Both the position numbers and the translations under genes were made by a program. Under the pieces are notes generated by a model, which saw only the letters and a list, made by a program, of their open reading frames with translations, had not been told where the DNA came from and ran no database searches. Positions 46,773-50,571 of a DNA stretch of 50,571 bases are shown one piece after another. The DNA is from Richelia sp. SL_2_1 (GTDB lineage Bacteria; Cyanobacteriota; Cyanobacteriia; Cyanobacteriales; Nostocaceae). Positions within the stretch are counted from its first letter, which is position 1; each line of letters opens with the position of its first letter. The stretch spans positions 1 through 50,571 of the forward strand of contig JAAUSO010000029.1 in NCBI GenBank assembly GCA_012033205.1. Reading direction: 5' to 3'.

Positions 46773-47086
46773 ATTAATGCTGTTCACGAAGTATCGTGAC
46801 TAAAACCCCGTGATTTTAATCCGAGGATGAAAGCTAATCGCAGGTTTTAACCTGCTTATAGAAAAATCCAGCATTTCTTCTACTGACTTAGAACAACAAA
46901 ATGTTTTACTTTAGCGAAGCGTGCCGTTAAGTATTGTAAGCGTGCTAAGTAATATCTTTACTATTTTCATCTTCCACCCGAGTCAATTATGTTTTAATAT
47001 AAGGGTTATTCAGTACTTGTTAAAGAGAAATACTTGCAGTTAGCTGTGAATCTAAAATTATCTATCTGCCAAAATACCGTTTAACT
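46773..47086. other. Gene-free spacer upstream of fetA
   Basis: This 314-base gap holds no gene that I can support. It has an exact palindrome GCAGGTTTTAACCTGC (46840-46855), a CACGA/TCGTG pair near 46785-46800 and a second copy of the TTAGCGAAGCGTGCCG repeat (46911-46926). The fetA promoter must lie in the last 150 bases, but no clear -10/-35 pair or Fur-type site could be assigned. Confidence 0.4.
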
Positions 47087-47482
47087 ATGAAAACCCAAGC
47101 CCAGGCTGCCGAAGCATTGGTATCTTCTCAAGCACCCATTCTTTCAGTACAAGGTTTGGGTCGAAAAATCGATAAATATTGGATTTGGCGTAACTTAAAT
47201 TTTGAAGTATTTTCGGGTGAAAAAGTCGCTGTCTTGGGTGCTTCTGGTTCGGGTAAAAGTTTACTTTTACGAACTTTAGCTGGACTTGACCGACTACAAG
47301 CAGGTCAAATTATCTTTGAGGGAAAAAGTATTGATGCTTGGTATTTACCTAAATATCGTTCCCAAATTATTTACCTCCATCAGCGTCCGGCTTTATGGTT
47401 CGGAACTGTAGAGTTAAATTTACAACAAGTTTATCATCTTAAAGCTAACCATCATAAGGCTTATAATCGCGCTACAATTCTA
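47087..47482 (+). pseudogene. fetA: FetA-like ABC ATPase, 5' part, interrupted by IS630 element
   Basis: This is the N-terminal part of an ABC transporter ATPase, with Walker A GASGSGKS (about residue 62) and the Q-loop region YLHQRPALWFG. At codon 132 (RATIL) the insertion sequence begins, and the frame runs 30 bases into it before a stop. The rest of the gene resumes at 48889. Together with the downstream UPF0014 permease this matches FetAB, an iron exporter system that affects iron balance and peroxide resistance. The signature motif and Walker B are on the other side of the insertion, so the protein as encoded is inactive. Confidence 0.85.
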
Positions 47483-47525
47483 GTACTCCGCCACATTAAT
47501 TTTGAGGAGTAATCAATGTAATATT

Positions 47526-47593
47526 GTAGGTTGGGCTGAACGAAGTGAAGCCCAACGCTGATGTTGGGTTGCGCTTCGCTTAACCCAACCTAC
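47526..47593. repeat. 68-base palindromic repeat nested in the IS630 element
   Basis: The segment starts GTAGGTTGGGCTGAACGAAG and ends TTAACCCAACCTAC, pairing end to end. It is a known style of cyanobacterial interspersed repeat and lies between the transposase stop and the terminal inverted repeat. It must have entered after, or travelled with, the element. Confidence 0.7.
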
Positions 47594-47650
47594 CAAGAGG
47601 CATCTTAACCCCTCATAACTTATGTGGTCAAGTACTAGTAGTCTTTTTCA

Positions 47651-48776
47651 TTAATTTTGATGGGTTGGATAAATCTTTGATAGCTTAACTCTTGCGTCTT
47701 CTGTACGAAAACGCCAATCTACACAAACTTTATTTTGATTGCGATCGCCCTCCCAATTAAAAATCTCTTCTTCTAAAATTTCGACATTCGGAATTCGTCG
47801 ATTTAAGCATTGCCGCGCAAGTACAGATAGTTCAGATTCAACCATATTTAGCCAGCTACCATGTTTGGGTGTATGGTGAATCTCTAATTTTTTGCAATTC
47901 TTCTGGCTTCTTCGGGGGTAAATACTTCATATAAAGAAGCGATTGTATGAGTATTTAAATTATCCATGACTAATCGAATTATTTCGGCTTCTTTGAAATG
48001 AATATCAACCAATTCTTTCATACAGTACGCAAAGTCAATTTTGGTTCTTCTACTAGTAACTTTGATGTGTCTCCATCCTAAATACGGAGCAAAAAATGCA
48101 AATAAATTACAAGTTCCATTCCGCTCATATTCATAGTCAATTTTTTCTTTTTTACCTGGTTTCTTTTCGGTTTTAGGGGCAGGTGGTATAGAGTCATAAA
48201 CATCCTCAATTAATGGGCATAGTTTTTCATCAAAACATATTAATGGACGTATCGGATCTAATGGTTTAGCGTATAAATCAAGTACGTCTTCCATTTTAGA
48301 GACAAACTCTGAACTCATTTTGGGGATGCACCATTGTTGCTTTAACCAAGGTTTTAAGTCGTTTTTTTTAGAGTGCGAAAAACTGTACTTTCACTCACGG
48401 TGTCAACTACTTCTAAACTCACCAATTTTGAGGCTAACATCTTTAAAGTCCAACGACCATAACCACTTGGCGGATTACTACAAGTTGTCGCTATTAGATA
48501 CGCCTCTGCTGACGAAGTTAATTTCGGTGGTTTACCACTACGTGGACGCTCTTTTAAAGTTTTTTCTAAACCTTCGGTGCAGAACTTTTTTCGAGTCCTT
48601 TCAACAGTCGGAATTGATATATGTAAAGTTTTAGATATGGTTTTATCAGTTTTACCATCATTTGCCATTAATAAAGTATGCGCCCTACGAATTTCTCTAG
48701 CACTACTTGAACCTTTTGTTACAATATTAAAGAATTGTTGCTTTTGTTCTGTTGTAAGATTAACTTTATGCTTCAT
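47651..48776 (-). pseudogene. IS630-family transposase in three frames
   Basis: Starting at ATG 48776 (MKHKVNLTTEQ) the protein has a helix-turn-helix region (TDKTISKTLHISIPTVERTRK) followed by a DDE domain with ICFDEK, LVMDNLNTHT and LNMVESELS supplying Asp, Asp and Glu. Two frame changes interrupt it: at the run of eight A (48362-48369 on the plus strand as T) and at six A (47888-47893). Both need a -1 shift. IS630 elements often use programmed -1 shifting at such A runs, so the first may be natural; two in one gene is unusual, and the second looks like a mutation or read error. Confidence 0.8.
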
Positions 48777-48888
48777 AGTAAGTACACCCATCTGACTGGC
48801 GATCGCAGGAACGCTTGTAGACTTAAAAGTCCACATCGCTCTTATTAGTATAGGGTAAAAAGCCATCAAAATTAATGTGGCGGAGTAC

Positions 48889-49181
48889 TAGATTATTTAC
48901 AAATTTTACATAAAAATGATGACTTTTTAAAGCGTCCGGTAAGTGCTATTTCTGGAGGTGAAGCTCAAATAGTCGCTTTTTTACGAGCATTGCAACTCAC
49001 ACCCAAAATACTGTTACTCGATGAGCCTACAGCATCATTAGATGCTCAAACTGCCCATAGTTTAGAAGCCTTGGTGGCAGCTTGGCAAGCCCAAGACCAA
49101 CAAAGAGCATATCTTTGGACAAGCCACGACTCAACCCAGTTAGAGCGAATTACCAACCGTCAAATTAGTTTGCAGGAATAG
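48889..49181 (+). pseudogene. fetA: FetA-like ABC ATPase, 3' part
   Basis: After the insertion the ATPase gene continues ([12 protein letters not shown]), with the ABC signature in ISGGEAQ, Walker [13 protein letters not shown] and the switch histidine in WTSHD. The stop at 49181 is 5 bases before the ATG of fetB, so the two were one operon. No separate start with a binding site was seen, so it is unlikely to be translated on its own. The insertion probably also cuts fetB off from its promoter unless the element supplies one. Confidence 0.85.
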
Positions 49182-49186
49182 GATTG

Positions 49187-49981
49187 ATGGATAAGTATAT
49201 TTCCATTAGTTACGCTCAACTGGCTTTAGCGACATTATTTATAATCATCAATGTTTGTCTTTCTCTAGGTTTACGATTGGGACTAACCCAAAGTTTGGTA
49301 ATAGCATCGTTACGAATGGTGGTACAACTATTGCTGGTAGGTTATGTATTGCAGTGGGTGTTTAACCTGCGTAACCCATTATTGGTATTACTTGTAGCCA
49401 TTGCCATGACGACCATCGCATCCCTGTCAAGTGTTAACCGTACCCGCAGACGATTTTCTAGTATTTACTGGAACAATTTTATCTGTCTGTTGAGCGCTTC
49501 ATTTTTAGTTACGGGATTAACGGTAAATGGAATTATTCGCGTTGAACCTTGGTACGACCCGCAATATTTAATTCCTTTATTGGGTATGGTTTTAGGTAAC
49601 GCACTAACGGGTACATCTTTAGCGTTAGATAAATTTATGGAAGATTTGAGTAGTAAGCGCGAGCAAATCGAAGCCTTGTTAACGTTAGGGGCTACTCGTT
49701 GGGAAGCAGCACACGAAACATTAAAAGAAGCACTGCGAACTGGGATGATTCCTACTATTAATTCCATGATGGTGATGGGATTAGTCAGTTTACCGGGAAT
49801 GATGACTGGTCAAATATTGGCTGGTGCTAGCCCCACTGATGCCGTGCGCTACCAGATTCTAATTATTTTTACGCAAGCTTCGGGAACGGCTTTGGCTACC
49901 ATAGGGGTGTTGATTTTAGCGTTTTTTGCCGTGTTTAACCGACAGCATCAGTTGAGTGGGAATTTAATCAGTAATTCGTAA
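49187..49981 (+). CDS. fetB: FetB-like ABC transporter permease (UPF0014)
   Basis: This is an intact inner-membrane protein of 264 residues with about seven hydrophobic segments and the UPF0014 family features LRMVVQLLLVGYVL, GMVLGNALTG, EALLTLGATRWEAA and PGMMTGQILAGASP. FetB forms an exporter with the FetA ATPase and lowers free cellular iron. ATG 49187 with the preceding AGGAATAGG is preferred over a TTG three bases earlier. Its partner gene is split by an IS630 element, so function depends on another ATPase or on excision. Confidence 0.9.
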   Translation: MDKYISISYAQLALATLFIIINVCLSLGLRLGLTQSLVIASLRMVVQLLLVGYVLQWVFNLRNPLLVLLVAIAMTTIASLSSVNRTRRRFSSIYWNNFICLLSASFLVTGLTVNGIIRVEPWYDPQYLIPLLGMVLGNALTGTSLALDKFMEDLSSKREQIEALLTLGATRWEAAHETLKEALRTGMIPTINSMMVMGLVSLPGMMTGQILAGASPTDAVRYQILIIFTQASGTALATIGVLILAFFAVFNRQHQLSGNLISNS

Positions 49982-50129
49982 GTATGTTTTTATTTGTTAC
50001 AAATGGAACTGAAGCTTTAGAATAAGACGGTAATAGCCTATCAAGCAACAGGTGAACTTCTTCCCGAACCACCTGTTAATAAAGCAGCGTAGTGAAAGCA
50101 TATTGCTCTCTAATTTATTACTTAAAAGT

Positions 50130-50390
50130 GGAAGGAAACTTGCTGAAAACGGATTCCAATTCAGAATTTGAGCGCATAGTTCTCTGCGGAAATTTATCAA
50201 CGAGGATATAAACTACCGGATGCTGCACAAGTATTAATCCCAGAAGCTAACTGTAAACCAGATTTTATTTATCATTGGCAGAAATTGCTGTTTTCTGCGA
50301 CGGTTCAGTTCACGATAATCCCGAACAAAGAAAGCAAGACACAATTGAACGAGATAGAGATATAGTACCAGCTATACCGTTCTAACCCTG
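50130..50390 (+). pseudogene. Remnant of a nuclease/helicase-like C-terminal region
   Basis: Pieces in different frames read SNSEFERIVL, then EIYQRGYKLPDAAQVLIPEA, then LAEIAVFCDGSVHDNPEQRK and DTIERDR. This order resembles the Vsr-like nuclease tail of large DUF1998/helicase-type proteins, but I cannot name the family firmly. At least two frame changes break it. The rest of 49982-50571 shows no intact gene. Confidence 0.45.
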
Positions 50391-50571
50391 CGACATGATG
50401 AAAATTGGCAAGAAAGGTGAAAGGTTGGAGTATTTAGCAAGCTTGTAAATTTTGAAGTAAGTATGATGTGTCGTTTTATAATTAGTCTCAAAATAGTTTT
50501 GAGCAACACAACTTTACTGGTTGTTAAATTATTTTAAAACCAATAAGCCTAAAAAATTATAGAAAATAAAA

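Larger units (their letters stand above)
47483..48888 (-). mobile_element. IS630-family insertion sequence in fetA
   Basis: Exact 23-bp terminal inverted repeats lie at 47483-47505 (GTACTCCGCCACATTAATTT...) and 48866-48888. TA flanks both ends (47481-47482 and 48889-48890), the target duplication expected of IS630 elements. Removing the 1406 bp plus one TA rejoins the fetA frame exactly (ATT CTA GAT TAT). The element carries one transposase on the minus strand, in three frames, and a nested 68-base palindrome. Confidence 0.92.

Noticed and set aside
48320-48795. Plus-strand reading frames opposite the IS630 transposase
   Set aside because: They are antisense to recognisable transposase motifs and show no protein features of their own.
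1-50571. CRISPR arrays, tRNA or rRNA genes
   Set aside because: No regularly spaced direct repeats and no recognisable tRNA or rRNA sequence were seen; the repeats present are isolated palindromes.

Overview
The window comes from a filamentous (Nostocales-type) cyanobacterium. The evidence is low GC content, many HIP1 octamers (GCGATCGC, for example at 8796-8803, 33304 and 36908), cyanobacterial short palindromic repeats, and enzyme families typical of Nostoc or Calothrix relatives. I worked by eye on the sequence; substrate codes and family names were not checked against a database.

Positions 1 to about 42.3 kb are one plus-strand NRPS/PKS cluster, entered in its middle. In order it holds: A(Ser)-PCP; KS-AT-KR-ACP-E* (E* lacks its catalytic residues); a free-standing C domain; half-C-A(probably 2,4-diaminobutyrate, Dab)-PCP-C; a TauD/SyrP-like dioxygenase; degenerate C ('interface-like')-A(Asp)-PCP-E; a second free-standing C; a diaminobutyrate aminotransferase; half-C-A(Dab)-PCP; KS-AT-KR-ACP-C; degenerate C-A(Asp)-PCP-E-reductase; a class III aminotransferase; a methyltransferase; a small unknown protein; an MbtH-like protein; and a type II thioesterase. 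Read colinearly, the encoded chain is Ser-C2(OH)-Dab-D-hydroxyAsp-Dab-C2(OH)-D-hydroxyAsp, released by reduction to an aldehyde that is probably aminated. Beta-hydroxyaspartate is an iron ligand, so a peptide siderophore related to the cyanobacterial beta-hydroxyaspartate class (cyanochelin-like) is the best guess. Every peptide bond inside the window already has a canonical C domain, so the two histidine-free C-like domains and the two half-C domains are extra parts.

Positions 42.8-44.9 kb (minus strand) encode a penicillin-acylase-type Ntn hydrolase (PvdQ/AiiC-like), which may mature an acylated peptide or degrade acyl-homoserine lactones.

Positions 45.2-50.6 kb are a scarred region. It holds a decayed insertion sequence (45199-46772), a fetAB-like iron exporter operon whose ATPase gene is interrupted by an IS630-family element (47483-48888, TA duplication), the intact permease gene fetB, and a degraded remnant at the right end.

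Seven genes of the biosynthetic cluster carry a single-base frameshift, six of them a missing base and one an extra base, all at homopolymer runs. The reading frames are otherwise long and the motifs well kept. These are either sequencing errors or very recent inactivation, and each is described in its entry.
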